A stretch of 62,833 bases of DNA from Sphingomonas sp. 32-62-10 (GCA_002280555.1 NCEE01000026.1:1-62833), one strand, 5' to 3'; shown: positions 33,315-43,356, counted from the stretch's first letter. Numbers and translations: made by a program. The notes: generated by a model from the sequence alone, not told the origin.

Positions 33315-33769
33315 ATATCGCGCTGGACAGCAACATTTTAGTGTACGCGGCAGGAGTGCAGCGCGGCACTGCGGATATTGCCAAAATCACGCGAAGCCGA
33401 TCGATCCTGCGCGACCTCGCGAATTGTGCACTATTGGTAGTTCCGGCGCAGGGCCTGGGTGAATTGTTCAACGTTTTGGTCCGGAGTGGGTTCGATCGGG
33501 CCGCGGCCCGATCAACCGTTAGCCAGATCGCAGCAACGTATCAAATCGCCTATAGCGACGCCGCAAGCTTCACCGGCGCACTCGACCTAGCGACCGATTA
33601 CAAGCTGCAATTCTGGGATTCCCTGATCCTGAGTACCGCCGCCAATGCGGGCTGCGCGCTGCTATTGTCCGAAGACATGCAGAATGGTTTCACTTTTCGC
33701 GGCGTGACGATTGCCAACCCGTTCTTTGACCCGGTGCACCCCGCACTTGCGCGCCTACTGAACGGGTGA
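33311..33769 (+). CDS. PIN-domain toxin (VapC-type ribonuclease)
   Basis: A 152-residue PIN-domain endoribonuclease. Acidic catalytic residues are visible: D6 (ALDSNILVYA), E51 (GLGELFNVL), and Asp residues in FWDSLI and LLSEDMQ. It starts with a GTG overlapping the antitoxin stop, so synthesis is coupled. The pairing of a Phd-type antitoxin with a PIN toxin is a common mixed VapBC module. RNA target unknown. Confidence 0.88.
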   Translation: MNIALDSNILVYAAGVQRGTADIAKITRSRSILRDLANCALLVVPAQGLGELFNVLVRSGFDRAAARSTVSQIAATYQIAYSDAASFTGALDLATDYKLQFWDSLILSTAANAGCALLLSEDMQNGFTFRGVTIANPFFDPVHPALARLLNG

Positions 33770-33882
33770 CTCCGCCGGATTGCACGGAACGCAATCACGA
33801 TTTCGTGTAATAATATTGCGACGCGACGCAACAATTTCCACATGATCGGTGCCGGAATGATCCGGCATTCGGAGACCGTACC

Positions 33883-33966
33883 ATGCGTAGCTTTGAAGCC
33901 GTCGCCACGGGCGTTATGGCCATTGCGACCCAGGCGCTCGTGATCGGGGTGATCCTCACCATCTGA
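33883..33966 (+). CDS. 27-residue membrane micro-protein (tentative)
   Basis: A tiny open frame that encodes a short basic start followed by a hydrophobic helix (AIATQALVIGVILTI). It is preceded by CGGAGACC, a plausible ribosome-binding site, and followed 12 bp after the stop by a strong G+C-rich hairpin. These transcription-unit-like flanks are the reason I list it. No family recognised. Confidence 0.4.
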   Translation: MRSFEAVATGVMAIATQALVIGVILTI

Positions 33967-33977
33967 TCGACCAGCCC

Positions 33978-34000
33978 CCGCCCCTTGGCTCAAGGGGCGG
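33978..34000. terminator. Hairpin between the micro-ORF and the HD-GYP gene
   Basis: Perfect arms CCGCCCCTT (33978-33986) and AAGGGGCGG (33992-34000) with a 5-nt loop, followed after a 10-nt gap by TTGTTTAG on the plus strand. It lies between convergent genes and may terminate both. Confidence 0.5.
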
Positions 34001-34039
34001 CAAGGCTTGGTTGTTTAGATCGCAACGCCAACGAGATCG

Positions 34040-35200
34040 TCAATTGATGTCGATCATGACCGAATCGGCCGTCGCTGCTTCTCCGCTAAACTGGGCCAGG
34101 ATGGCGGCACGCGTTTCCGGCCAGCAGGACAAATTCCAGCGGCTCGGTAATTCGATCCCGACAATCGGATCGAGGCCAGGTGCCGTTCGCCGAAGGGGTA
34201 GGGTCTGCTTGGTCTGAATGCAAAAGAATGGGCAAACAGCAGGCGCGATTGAGTCACCCTCGGGATCATCCAGAATCACCGCAAGACGGTCACTCCGCAA
34301 CCTCACCAACGATCCGACCGGAAAGATACCGATCATTACCGAGAAATGACGCAGAATCTCTGCGTCGACCTTGCCTGGATTACTCGCCAGATATTCCAGC
34401 GCCTCGGCAGGCGATGACGCCGCCTTGTAAACGCGTGCCGATGTCATCGCATCGTACATGTCGCAGATGGCCGCCATCCGGGCGTAAATCGAAATGTCTT
34501 CGCCGCGCTTGCGATCGGGATAGCCCGTGCCATCGACGCGTTCATGATGATGGAGGCAGACATCAAGGACGATTTGCGGCAACCGACTGTTCGATCCGGC
34601 GTCCCGCTGTCCTTCGATCAGCATCTCATAGCCCCATAGCGCATGATTGCGGACGATATCCTTTTCATCCGGCGTCAGCGGGCCCGGCTTGTCGAGCAGC
34701 ATGGTCGGCACGCGCGCCTTGCCGATATCGTGCAGCAGGCCAGCAAGGCCGATCTCGTGGTGCGATGCAGGCGGCAATCCCATCTGCCGAGCAAGGCTGA
34801 TCATCAGGCCGCACACGGCGACCGAGTGAACATAGGTATATTCATGGCGGTCCTTCAGTCGCGTCACACCGAGAACGGCACTGGGATGCCGCGAAATCGA
34901 CGCCTGAATGCCGCTGACCAATGGCCACAACTTTTCGACGCTCAACCCGCGCCCGAACCGAACATCTTCGAAAGTGTTGGCGAGTTCCTGCTTGGCGGCA
35001 GAAACGATGTCACGCGCGCGATTGCGTTCCTGCGCGACCGATGCCTTGCGAGCACCGAGGTGGAGAGCAGCCGGCCCCAGTGTGCGGCGAACGACCGGAC
35101 GCTCGGCTGGTGGCGCTATTGGGTTGGCGGTTCCGGGCTGCCGCCACTCGCTTTGCAGCAAGCTATCACCAGCGCCAGTAAACCGAATTTTTGTGTGCAT
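34040..35200 (-). CDS. HD-GYP domain c-di-GMP phosphodiesterase
   Basis: A 386-residue soluble protein. The HD-GYP domain is complete: HDIGK (metal and HD), then HHHERVDGTGYP (GYP signature), and RMAAICDMYDAMTSARVYK. The N-terminal 100 residues are variable. The C-terminal segment after about 280 is a small beta-rich region of unknown role. Such enzymes hydrolyse c-di-GMP to pGpG or GMP. It could lower the signal that activates the NfrB-like enzyme of the island. ATG 35200 has GAGAGGTGG upstream. Confidence 0.9.
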   Translation of the reverse strand: MHTKIRFTGAGDSLLQSEWRQPGTANPIAPPAERPVVRRTLGPAALHLGARKASVAQERNRARDIVSAAKQELANTFEDVRFGRGLSVEKLWPLVSGIQASISRHPSAVLGVTRLKDRHEYTYVHSVAVCGLMISLARQMGLPPASHHEIGLAGLLHDIGKARVPTMLLDKPGPLTPDEKDIVRNHALWGYEMLIEGQRDAGSNSRLPQIVLDVCLHHHERVDGTGYPDRKRGEDISIYARMAAICDMYDAMTSARVYKAASSPAEALEYLASNPGKVDAEILRHFSVMIGIFPVGSLVRLRSDRLAVILDDPEGDSIAPAVCPFFCIQTKQTLPLRRTAPGLDPIVGIELPSRWNLSCWPETRAAILAQFSGEAATADSVMIDIN

Positions 35201-35460
35201 GGGCCACCTCTCGAAGTGAGGAACTTATGCGAATGCGGTAGGCCCAGGAAGGTTGATGAATTGAGCGGCATGTTGGTGGATTTCGGCTTAACCTGATGGG
35301 CAATCGACAAAATCATCGGGTATGCGCCCATAATGGGTAGGGCGATTGGCCGGCAGAGACTAATGGCGAGGTGCGACAAATCCACCGGCTCACAAGCCTC
35401 AATCTCTGCTCGGCTCAAACGCTCGCTGGAAGGCCTGCGAGACCTTCCAGCCTATCGCTT

Positions 35461-36585
35461 TCAACCCAGCGCCGACTTGATCTTGCCAAAAAAGCCGCTC
35501 GATTGCGGGCTTTCCTGCCCTGTTTCAGTCGCGCGGAATTCCTCCAGCAATTCGCGCTGGCGCTGCGACAATTTGGTTGGTGTCTCCACTTCGATTCGGA
35601 TCACCAAATCACCACGCCCGCGCCCCTGCAGCACCGGCATACCGGCGCCACGCTGACGAAGTTCGCGCCCACTTTGCGTGCCGGATGCGATACGGATTGT
35701 GTGGTGCTCGCCATCCGGCCCGGGGATCACAATCTCTCCGCCAAGCGCCGCTGTCGTGAAGCTGATCGGTGCCCGGGCGAACAATGTTGTCCCCTCACGT
35801 TCGAAAATGGCGTGACGGGCGATATGCAAGAAAATGTAGAGGTCGCCTGCCGGTGCGCCGCGCGCGCCAGCCTCGCCCTCGCCGCTCAAGCGGACGCGGG
35901 TGCCTTCATCTACGCCGGGCGGGATGTTGACGGTCAACGTCTTGGTCTTGTCGACCCGGCCATCCCCGCGGCAATTGGGGCAGGGATCAGCAATAACCTG
36001 GCCAGCGCCGTGACATGACGGGCAGGTGCGCTCGACAACGAAAAAACCCTGCTGCGCACGCACCTTGCCGTGGCCGCCACAGGTATGACAGCCCTTTGCA
36101 CTGGTGCCTGGCCGCGCGCCGGTGCCCGAACAACTGTCGCACAGGCCCGATACATCGACGGTGATCTCACTCGATTTGCCGTGAAAGGCATCCTCCAGCG
36201 TGATTTCCATGTCGTAGCGCAGATCAGCGCCGCGCCGTGCCGCCTGACGACCACCACCGCCGCGCCCGCCGCCCATGAACTCGCCGAAGATGTTTTCAAA
36301 AATGTCGCTGAACGCGCCGAAATCATCGCCGCCGCCACCGGCATGGCCGCCGCCCTGACGGAACGCGGCATGGCCGAACCGGTCATAGGCGGCGCGCTTC
36401 TGCGGATCCTTCAGTACCTCATAGGCTTCCGAAATCGCCTTGAAGCGCCCTTCCGAATCCTTGCACCCGGCATTGCGATCCGGGTGATATTTCATCGCGA
36501 GCTTGCGATAGGCGGATTTGATCGTCGCATCGTCAGCGCCGCGATCGCATTCGAGCAACTCGTAGAAATCAATCTCGGTGGTCAT
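35461..36585 (-). CDS. dnaJ: Chaperone DnaJ
   Basis: Co-chaperone of DnaK, 374 residues. J domain with HPD (residues about 34-36), a Gly/Phe-rich linker (about 75-115), the zinc domain with four CxxCxGxG repeats (CDSCSGTG, CHTCGGHG, CPSCHGAG, CPNCRGDG), and the C-terminal substrate-binding domain. It is downstream of dnaK in the same direction, separated by a dispersed palindromic repeat. Confidence 0.97.
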   Translation of the reverse strand: MTTEIDFYELLECDRGADDATIKSAYRKLAMKYHPDRNAGCKDSEGRFKAISEAYEVLKDPQKRAAYDRFGHAAFRQGGGHAGGGGDDFGAFSDIFENIFGEFMGGGRGGGGRQAARRGADLRYDMEITLEDAFHGKSSEITVDVSGLCDSCSGTGARPGTSAKGCHTCGGHGKVRAQQGFFVVERTCPSCHGAGQVIADPCPNCRGDGRVDKTKTLTVNIPPGVDEGTRVRLSGEGEAGARGAPAGDLYIFLHIARHAIFEREGTTLFARAPISFTTAALGGEIVIPGPDGEHHTIRIASGTQSGRELRQRGAGMPVLQGRGRGDLVIRIEVETPTKLSQRQRELLEEFRATETGQESPQSSGFFGKIKSALG

Positions 36586-36607
36586 TCTTGGCCCCCGCCT
36601 CGCTCCC

Positions 36608-36689
36608 CGTCACCCCAGCGAAAGCTGGGGTCTTTTGCCACCGGGCGATAACCTTGTGGCGCAAGATGCCAGGTTTCGCTGGCATGACG
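36608..36689. repeat. Dispersed intergenic palindromic element (dnaK-dnaJ gap)
   Basis: Two hairpins inside an outer CGTCA/TGACG inverted repeat. The first is CCCCAGC-GAAA-GCTGGGG (36613-36630), and the second is ATGCCAG/CTGGCAT (36666-36685). Elements with the CAGCGAAAGCTG core are frequent in sphingomonad intergenic regions. It may stabilise or modulate the dnaK-dnaJ transcript. Confidence 0.65.
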
Positions 36690-36706
36690 GCTTGCGTGCA
36701 TGTTGT

Positions 36707-38611
36707 TTACGCTTTGGTATCGTCCACTTCCGAGAATTCGGCGTCGACCACATCCTCGGCAGCGGTTTCGGCTGCTGGCTCACCCCCCGGTGACGCCTCG
36801 GCGGCGGCCTGCTTTTCATAGATCGCCTGACCAAGCTTCATCGCGACCTGCGCCAGTGCGTTGGCCTTTTCCTTCATCGCTTCGGCATCGCCGCTTTCGA
36901 CCGCCGTCTTGGTTTCGGCAATCGCCGCCTCAATCTCACCCTTCAACGCCACATCGACCTTGTCGCCATTCTCGGCGATCTGGCGCTCGGTGGTGTGGAT
37001 GAGCGATTCAGCGTTGTTCTTGGCTTCCGCCGCCTCTCGACGCTTCTTGTCTTCTTCGGCAAACTGCTCGGCATCGCGGACCATCTGTTCGATGTCACGA
37101 TCACTAAGGCCACCCGACGCCTGGATGCGGATCTGCTGCTCCTTACCGGTGCCCTTGTCGCGTGCCGACACGTTGACGATGCCATTGGCGTCGATATCGA
37201 ACGTCACCTCGATCTGCGGCACACCGCGTGGTGCGGGCGGAATGCCGACCAGATCGAACTGGCCGAGCATCTTGTTATCCGCGGCCATTTCGCGTTCGCC
37301 CTGGAACACACGGATCGTCACCGCCTGCTGATTGTCATCGGCAGTCGAATAGGTCTGGCTCTTTTTGGTCGGGATCGTCGTGTTGCGATCGATCATGCGC
37401 GTGAACACGCCGCCCAGCGTCTCGATACCGAGCGACAGCGGCGTCACGTCGAGCAGCAGCACGTCCTTGACGTCGCCCTGCAGCACGCCCGCCTGAATCG
37501 CCGCGCCCATAGCGACGACCTCATCGGGGTTGACGCCCGAATGCGGTTCCTTGCCAAAGAATTCCTTCACGACCTGGCGCACCTTGGGCATGCGCGTCAT
37601 GCCGCCGACAAGCACAACCTCGTCGATCTGTGCGGCCTTCACGCCCGCGTCGGCCATCGCCTTGCGGCAAGGCTCGAGCGTGCGTTGGATCAGGTCTTCA
37701 ACCAGCCGCTCGAGATCCGAGCGGGTGATGGCCTTCACCAGATGCTTTGGGCCGTTCTGGTCAGCGGTGATGAAGGGCAGGTTGACCTCGGTCGATGCCG
37801 CCGATGACAGCTCGATCTTGGCCTTCTCCGCGCCTTCCTTCAGGCGCTGCAGAGCAAGCTTGTCCTTGGTCAGGTCGATACCCTCGGCCTTGCGGAAATC
37901 CTCCGCCAGGAAGTTGAGCAGCTTGTTGTCGAAATCTTCGCCGCCTAGGAAGGTGTCGCCATTGGTGGCCTTCACCTCGAACACGCCATCGCCGATTTCG
38001 AGGATCGAAATGTCGAAGGTGCCGCCGCCAAGGTCATATACCGCAATCGTCTTGCCGTCCTGCTTATCGAGCCCATAGGCAAGCGCCGCTGCGGTCGGCT
38101 CGTTGATGATGCGCAGCACTTCAAGGCCAGCAATCTTGCCTGCGTCCTTGGTTGCCTGACGCTGGGCGTCGTTGAAATATGCGGGAACGGTGATCACCGC
38201 CTGCGTCACGGTTTCGCCCAGATAGCTCTCGGCGGTTTCCTTCATCTTCTGCAACGTGAAGGCAGAAATCTGCGCTGGCGAATAATCCTCGCCACCCGCC
38301 TTCACCCAGGCATCGCCATTCGGGCCCTTCACGATGTGATAGGGGACCAGCTCGGTGTCCTTCTTGGTAATCGGATCGTCGAAGCGGCGGCCGATCAGGC
38401 GCTTCACCGCGAAGACGGTGTTTTCCGGATTAGTGACCGCCTGGCGCTTGGCCGGCTGGCCGACCAACCGCTCGCCATCCTTGGCGAAGGCAACGATCGA
38501 CGGCGTCGTGCGCGCGCCTTCGGCGTTTTCGATAACCTTGGGCTTGCCGCCCTCCATCACTGACACGCAGCTGTTGGTGGTTCCCAGATCGATCCCGATA
38601 ACTTTAGCCAT
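36707..38611 (-). CDS. dnaK: Molecular chaperone DnaK (Hsp70)
   Basis: An ATP-driven chaperone, 634 residues. ATPase signatures: GIDLGTTNSCV, the IINEPTAAALAYG region, DLGGGTFD, and VLVGGMTRMP. The C-terminal lid ends in an acidic EFSEVDD tail. An alphaproteobacterial-type RpoH promoter lies upstream (38688-38715). Confidence 0.98.
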   Translation of the reverse strand: MAKVIGIDLGTTNSCVSVMEGGKPKVIENAEGARTTPSIVAFAKDGERLVGQPAKRQAVTNPENTVFAVKRLIGRRFDDPITKKDTELVPYHIVKGPNGDAWVKAGGEDYSPAQISAFTLQKMKETAESYLGETVTQAVITVPAYFNDAQRQATKDAGKIAGLEVLRIINEPTAAALAYGLDKQDGKTIAVYDLGGGTFDISILEIGDGVFEVKATNGDTFLGGEDFDNKLLNFLAEDFRKAEGIDLTKDKLALQRLKEGAEKAKIELSSAASTEVNLPFITADQNGPKHLVKAITRSDLERLVEDLIQRTLEPCRKAMADAGVKAAQIDEVVLVGGMTRMPKVRQVVKEFFGKEPHSGVNPDEVVAMGAAIQAGVLQGDVKDVLLLDVTPLSLGIETLGGVFTRMIDRNTTIPTKKSQTYSTADDNQQAVTIRVFQGEREMAADNKMLGQFDLVGIPPAPRGVPQIEVTFDIDANGIVNVSARDKGTGKEQQIRIQASGGLSDRDIEQMVRDAEQFAEEDKKRREAAEAKNNAESLIHTTERQIAENGDKVDVALKGEIEAAIAETKTAVESGDAEAMKEKANALAQVAMKLGQAIYEKQAAAEASPGGEPAAETAAEDVVDAEFSEVDDTKA

Positions 38612-38687
38612 AGTGGTGTTCGGCCCCTACCAGTGTGATTAATGCCCTTACGGCAAAGCGCCCTGCTCCGCCGTATCGTTGCAGGCG

Positions 38688-38715
38688 ATATAGGGGGGCT
38701 TTTGCTTGCCGCAAG
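38688..38715 (-). promoter_or_regulatory. RpoH (sigma-32) heat-shock promoter of dnaK
   Basis: On the minus strand CTTG (38712-38715), 17 nt, then CCTATAT (38688-38694). This matches the alphaproteobacterial RpoH consensus CTTG-N17/18-CYTATNT at every fixed base. Predicted start of transcription about 38681, giving a leader of about 70 nt before the dnaK ATG. Confidence 0.8.
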
Positions 38716-38778
38716 ATTGCGACTTTTCTAGAAGTGCCGCGAAATCCTGCTGCGCTATCCCAGGATGGGAGAATCACG

Positions 38779-39219
38779 ATGCGAATGACGGTAACACTTG
38801 CGATCGCGGCGGCGGCGCTCAGCGCCTGCGGGCAGCCCGCGCAACTCTATGTCGACAAGGGCTATGTCCGCCTGCCCGCCGTGAAGGGCAACCCCGGTGT
38901 CGCCTATTTCACCGTCCATGGCGGTGATACTGACAATCGGTTGCTGAGCGTCACCGCGCCGACCGTGATCAAGACCGAACTACACGAAAGCATGATGAGC
39001 GGATCGATGGCATCGATGGCGCCGGTCAAGACCGTCCCGGTACCCGCCAAAGCCAAGATCGCGTTTGCGCCCGGCGGCAAACACGTGATGCTGTTCACGA
39101 TCAACCCGAGCGTGAAGCCGGGCGGCAAGATGAAATTGATCTTCACGTTCGCGAACAATCTGAGGATCGAATATGACGCGCCGGTCATCGGCCCCGGCGA
39201 TCCGGCACCGAAGGGCTGA
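38779..39219 (+). CDS. PCuAC-type periplasmic copper chaperone lipoprotein
   Basis: A 146-residue lipoprotein (lipobox LSA-C) of the PCuAC/DUF461 family, which delivers Cu(I) to cytochrome oxidase. Candidate Cu ligands are His and Met residues in ELHESMMSGSMASM and KHVMLF. ATG 38779 has GGGAGAA upstream. It is divergent from dnaK. A terminal oxidase is not in the window. Confidence 0.85.
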   Translation: MRMTVTLAIAAAALSACGQPAQLYVDKGYVRLPAVKGNPGVAYFTVHGGDTDNRLLSVTAPTVIKTELHESMMSGSMASMAPVKTVPVPAKAKIAFAPGGKHVMLFTINPSVKPGGKMKLIFTFANNLRIEYDAPVIGPGDPAPKG

Positions 39220-39222
39220 CGA

Positions 39223-39684
39223 ATGGCTGATCACCCCGGCAGGCCGTTGACTGCCGGCGAAATAGCGCTCGCGAGGAGCGTTTTCGGCACCGCGATCGAT
39301 TATGCGCCGGTGCGAATCATCCAGCGCAAATGGGCCTTTTTCCAGCCGCGTAACACCGTGATGGCACCGCGCGGCCACCTGCATTTTCACCCCAAGGGCT
39401 GCCATTATTGCGATGATTTCGCCGCCGGTCGCCGCGACGCGCAGGGGCTCTTCATCCACGAAATGACGCATGTGTGGCAGCACCAGCAGGGTATATTTCT
39501 GCCGATCGCGCGTCACCCCTTTTGCCGGTACAGCTATGCCATCAAACCGGGCCTGCCGCTGAAGCGCTATGGCATTGAGCAACAGGCCGAAATCGTCCGC
39601 CACGCTTTTCTACTTCGGCATGGCGCAGCACTGCCGGGCGCTCCGCCGCTCGCGCAATATGAGAGCATCCTGCCATTTGGGTAA
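39223..39684 (+). CDS. Putative zinc metallopeptidase-like protein (HExxH), vgr-related family
   Basis: A 153-residue protein with no signal peptide. The HEMTH motif (79-83) with a following HVWQHQQG is a metzincin-like zinc site, and CHYCDDF precedes it. In sphingomonads similar proteins are annotated as 'vgr related'. I do not know a substrate. It starts 3 bp after the PCuAC stop, so it is probably co-transcribed. Confidence 0.7.
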   Translation: MADHPGRPLTAGEIALARSVFGTAIDYAPVRIIQRKWAFFQPRNTVMAPRGHLHFHPKGCHYCDDFAAGRRDAQGLFIHEMTHVWQHQQGIFLPIARHPFCRYSYAIKPGLPLKRYGIEQQAEIVRHAFLLRHGAALPGAPPLAQYESILPFG

Positions 39685-39758
39685 CGCCCCGGCTGGCGCC
39701 GACCCCGCACAGCGCCTAAGCTTGTATCAAATGAAACCGGTTTTAAAGGATCAGCGGC

Positions 39759-40919
39759 ATGCATGACCTGCGCCATTACGGCCTGTCACCTGAGCGGGGG
39801 TTTCTGTCTGCCACCGAAATCGATGAAGTGCTGCTGCCCGACGATTTCGCCGAAGTGGATGATGCCGCCGCGATCCTCTCAGGGCTGGTCAGCACCGGGC
39901 AAGTCCGGCGGTGGCTGGGCGCGCTCCCGATCCCGAATTACGACGCGCTGATCGAAACCGGCGATACCGCCGCGATTGGGGTGGCAATGGTGCGCTATTC
40001 CTTTCTCGTTCAGGCCTATGTCTGGGGCGAGCCGACCCCCATCACTTTACTTCCCGCAAACCTGGCTTTGCCCTTCGTCGCGCTGTCCGACGCGATCGGG
40101 TTTCCGCCGGTGATGAACTATGCCGGCTATGTGCTCGATAACTGGTACCGGCTCGACAAGACCGGGCCGATCGCGCTTGAAAATCTGGTGATGGACCAGC
40201 ATTTCGCGGGAGGGCAGGACGAGAATTGGTTCGTGCTGGTGCATGTCGCGATCGAGGCGGTGGCAGGCCGCGCGCTGGCGCTTGGCGTCGATCTGGTGCG
40301 CGCAAGCGATGCTGGCGATGCCGCGACGACCGAAAAGCTGCTGATCGAGATGAATGGCGTGTGGGATGAGATAAACGCGATCTTCGACCGCATGGTCGAG
40401 AAGTGCGACCCCTATATCTATTTCAACCGGGTTCGCCCCTACATCAATGGCTGGAAGAACAACCCGGCGATGCCGGACGGGCTGATTTACGAAGGCGTTG
40501 CACGGTTCGACGGAAAACCGCAGGCACTGCGCGGGCAAACCGGATCGCAAAGTTCGATCGTGCCGACAATGGATGCCTTGTTTCAGGTGACGCACACCGA
40601 TGACGAATTGCGGGCGTTTCTCGCTGAACTCCATCATTACCGCCCCCGCCAACACCGTGCTTTCATCGACGATATGCAGAGCGCCAGCCATTTGCGGGAT
40701 TTCGCGCGGTCGCAAGATCAGTCGCTGAAGGACGCCTTCAATGCGTGCGTCGAACAGGTCGCGCGGTTCCGCAGTCGTCATCTGGAATATGCCGCCAGCT
40801 ATATCAACAAACAGGCATCGAATGCGGCGGGCAATGATCCTGATGTCGGCACGGGTGGCACCCCATTTATGAAATATCTGAAGAAGCACCGCGACGAAAA
40901 CCGTGCGCAGGTGATTTGA
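39759..40919 (+). CDS. Indoleamine 2,3-dioxygenase family protein
   Basis: A heme enzyme that opens the indole ring of tryptophan to N-formylkynurenine. It has 386 residues, the size of eukaryotic IDO. The proximal heme His is H341 (RSRHLEYAASYI), and the C-terminal loop GTGGTPFMKYLKKHRDE is the IDO signature. Bacterial IDO genes are much rarer than tryptophan dioxygenase (TDO). No kynurenine-pathway genes are next to it. The stop is close to the rlpA start. Confidence 0.85.
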   Translation: MHDLRHYGLSPERGFLSATEIDEVLLPDDFAEVDDAAAILSGLVSTGQVRRWLGALPIPNYDALIETGDTAAIGVAMVRYSFLVQAYVWGEPTPITLLPANLALPFVALSDAIGFPPVMNYAGYVLDNWYRLDKTGPIALENLVMDQHFAGGQDENWFVLVHVAIEAVAGRALALGVDLVRASDAGDAATTEKLLIEMNGVWDEINAIFDRMVEKCDPYIYFNRVRPYINGWKNNPAMPDGLIYEGVARFDGKPQALRGQTGSQSSIVPTMDALFQVTHTDDELRAFLAELHHYRPRQHRAFIDDMQSASHLRDFARSQDQSLKDAFNACVEQVARFRSRHLEYAASYINKQASNAAGNDPDVGTGGTPFMKYLKKHRDENRAQVI

Positions 40920-40960
40920 AGCGATTCCCAATTGCCGCGTTTCGCTTTAGCATCGCGCAG

Positions 40961-41530
40961 ATGATGAACGCGCGGGGATCAAGACTGGCGGTAACCGGCA
41001 CCATGGCGCTGCTGTTATCGGCTTGTGCGGGCGGCAATGTCCGCCCGGTCAGCGACACGCCGGTCAAGATCGGCAAACCCTATGCCGCACGCGGCAAAAC
41101 CTATGTGCCGGAAGCTGACCCCGGCTACGACATGCTCGGCTATGCCAGCTGGTATGGCAGCGAAAGTGGCAACGTGACCGCGAGTGGCGAACGATTCCGC
41201 CCCGAATGGATCACCGCCGCGCATCGCACGCTGCCGCTGCCCACTTATGCCGAGGTAACCGCGCTCGATACCGGGCGGCGCATCCTCGTGCGGATCAACG
41301 ATCGCGGGCCGTTCGGCGCCTCCAAGCGCATCATCGATCTGTCGCGCGGTGCGGCGGAATTGCTGGGGGTGCGGGCTCAGGGGCTGGCCCGGGTGCGCGT
41401 GCAGCGGGTGGAGCCATCGAAGAAAGACCGTGACCGGTTGCGCACTGGCAAAAAGCCGCGCGAACTCGATCCGGTGTCGGGCCGGGTGTTGCGGAATCTG
41501 CGCGATCAGTTTCTCGCGGCGGGGATGTAA
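40961..41530 (+). CDS. rlpA: RlpA-family septal ring lytic transglycosylase lipoprotein
   Basis: A 189-residue outer-membrane lipoprotein (lipobox LLLSA-C) with a double-psi beta-barrel: ASWYGSESGNVTASGERFRPEWITAAHRTLPLPTYAEVTALDTGRRILVRINDRGPF, in which the catalytic-type Asp of NDRGPF is kept. It lacks a C-terminal SPOR domain. The start could be ATG 40961 or TTG 40916, which overlaps the IDO stop. Confidence 0.9.
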   Translation: MMNARGSRLAVTGTMALLLSACAGGNVRPVSDTPVKIGKPYAARGKTYVPEADPGYDMLGYASWYGSESGNVTASGERFRPEWITAAHRTLPLPTYAEVTALDTGRRILVRINDRGPFGASKRIIDLSRGAAELLGVRAQGLARVRVQRVEPSKKDRDRLRTGKKPRELDPVSGRVLRNLRDQFLAAGM

Positions 41531-41533
41531 CGC

Positions 41534-42763
<1,230 letters not shown>

Positions 42764-42774
42764 GGCCAGCAATT

Positions 42775-42857
42775 CCGTTTGGTTCGAGCGAAGTCGAGAA
42801 CCCACCGAGCCGCCAGCGCACGCTCAACCGTGTCTCGACTTCGCTCGACACGAACGG
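42775..42857. repeat. Dispersed palindromic intergenic repeat (thrC-grpE gap)
   Basis: Two inverted copies of the core TCGAGCGAAGTCGAGA (42784-42799, and its complement 42833-42848), flanked by CCGTT...AACGG ends. This 'GAGCGAAGTCGA' element is a common sphingomonad repeat. Function unknown. Confidence 0.65.
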
Positions 42858-42867
42858 GATCGGGGAA

Positions 42868-43356
42868 TCACTCCGGCTTTTTCGCCACCGCCACCAGTGC
42901 CGGGCGAAGCAAACGATCGCGGATCATGTAGCCTGCCTGCATTTCCTGCACGATCGTGCCGGGGGGCGCATCGCTCGGCATTTCCATCATCGCCTGATGG
43001 CGATTGGGATCGAGCGTTTCGCCCAGTGCCTCGATCTTCTGGATCCCGTCCGCGCGCAGTTCCTCCGGCATCGCCGAAAGCCCGCGCGACAGATTGTCCG
43101 CCACCGACAAGATGTCGCGGGCAAACGCGGTCACCGCATAGGCGCGCGCGTCGATTGCTTCCTTCTCGCTGCGGCGGCGCACATTCTGCGCCTCGGCGTG
43201 GGCATAGAGCACCGCAGCTTTCGCCTCGGCAAGCTCCGCTTCCAGCACAGCCACGCGTTCTGCCAGTAGCTCGGCCTCGCCCAGTTCGAACGGTGCCGTG
43301 TTGTCCTGCTCGTCCGCGACCTTTTCGGTCGACTCGATATTCTCGTCTTCGGTCAT
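42868..43356 (-). CDS. grpE: Nucleotide exchange factor GrpE
   Basis: Releases ADP from DnaK. A 162-residue protein with an acidic N-terminus, a long coiled coil (about 30-80), and the C-terminal PDPNRHQAMMEMPSDAPPGTIVQEMQAGYMIRDRLLRPALV-like GrpE signature. ATG 43356. It lies 26 bp after hrcA, a typical alphaproteobacterial heat-shock pair. Confidence 0.95.
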   Translation of the reverse strand: MTEDENIESTEKVADEQDNTAPFELGEAELLAERVAVLEAELAEAKAAVLYAHAEAQNVRRRSEKEAIDARAYAVTAFARDILSVADNLSRGLSAMPEELRADGIQKIEALGETLDPNRHQAMMEMPSDAPPGTIVQEMQAGYMIRDRLLRPALVAVAKKPE

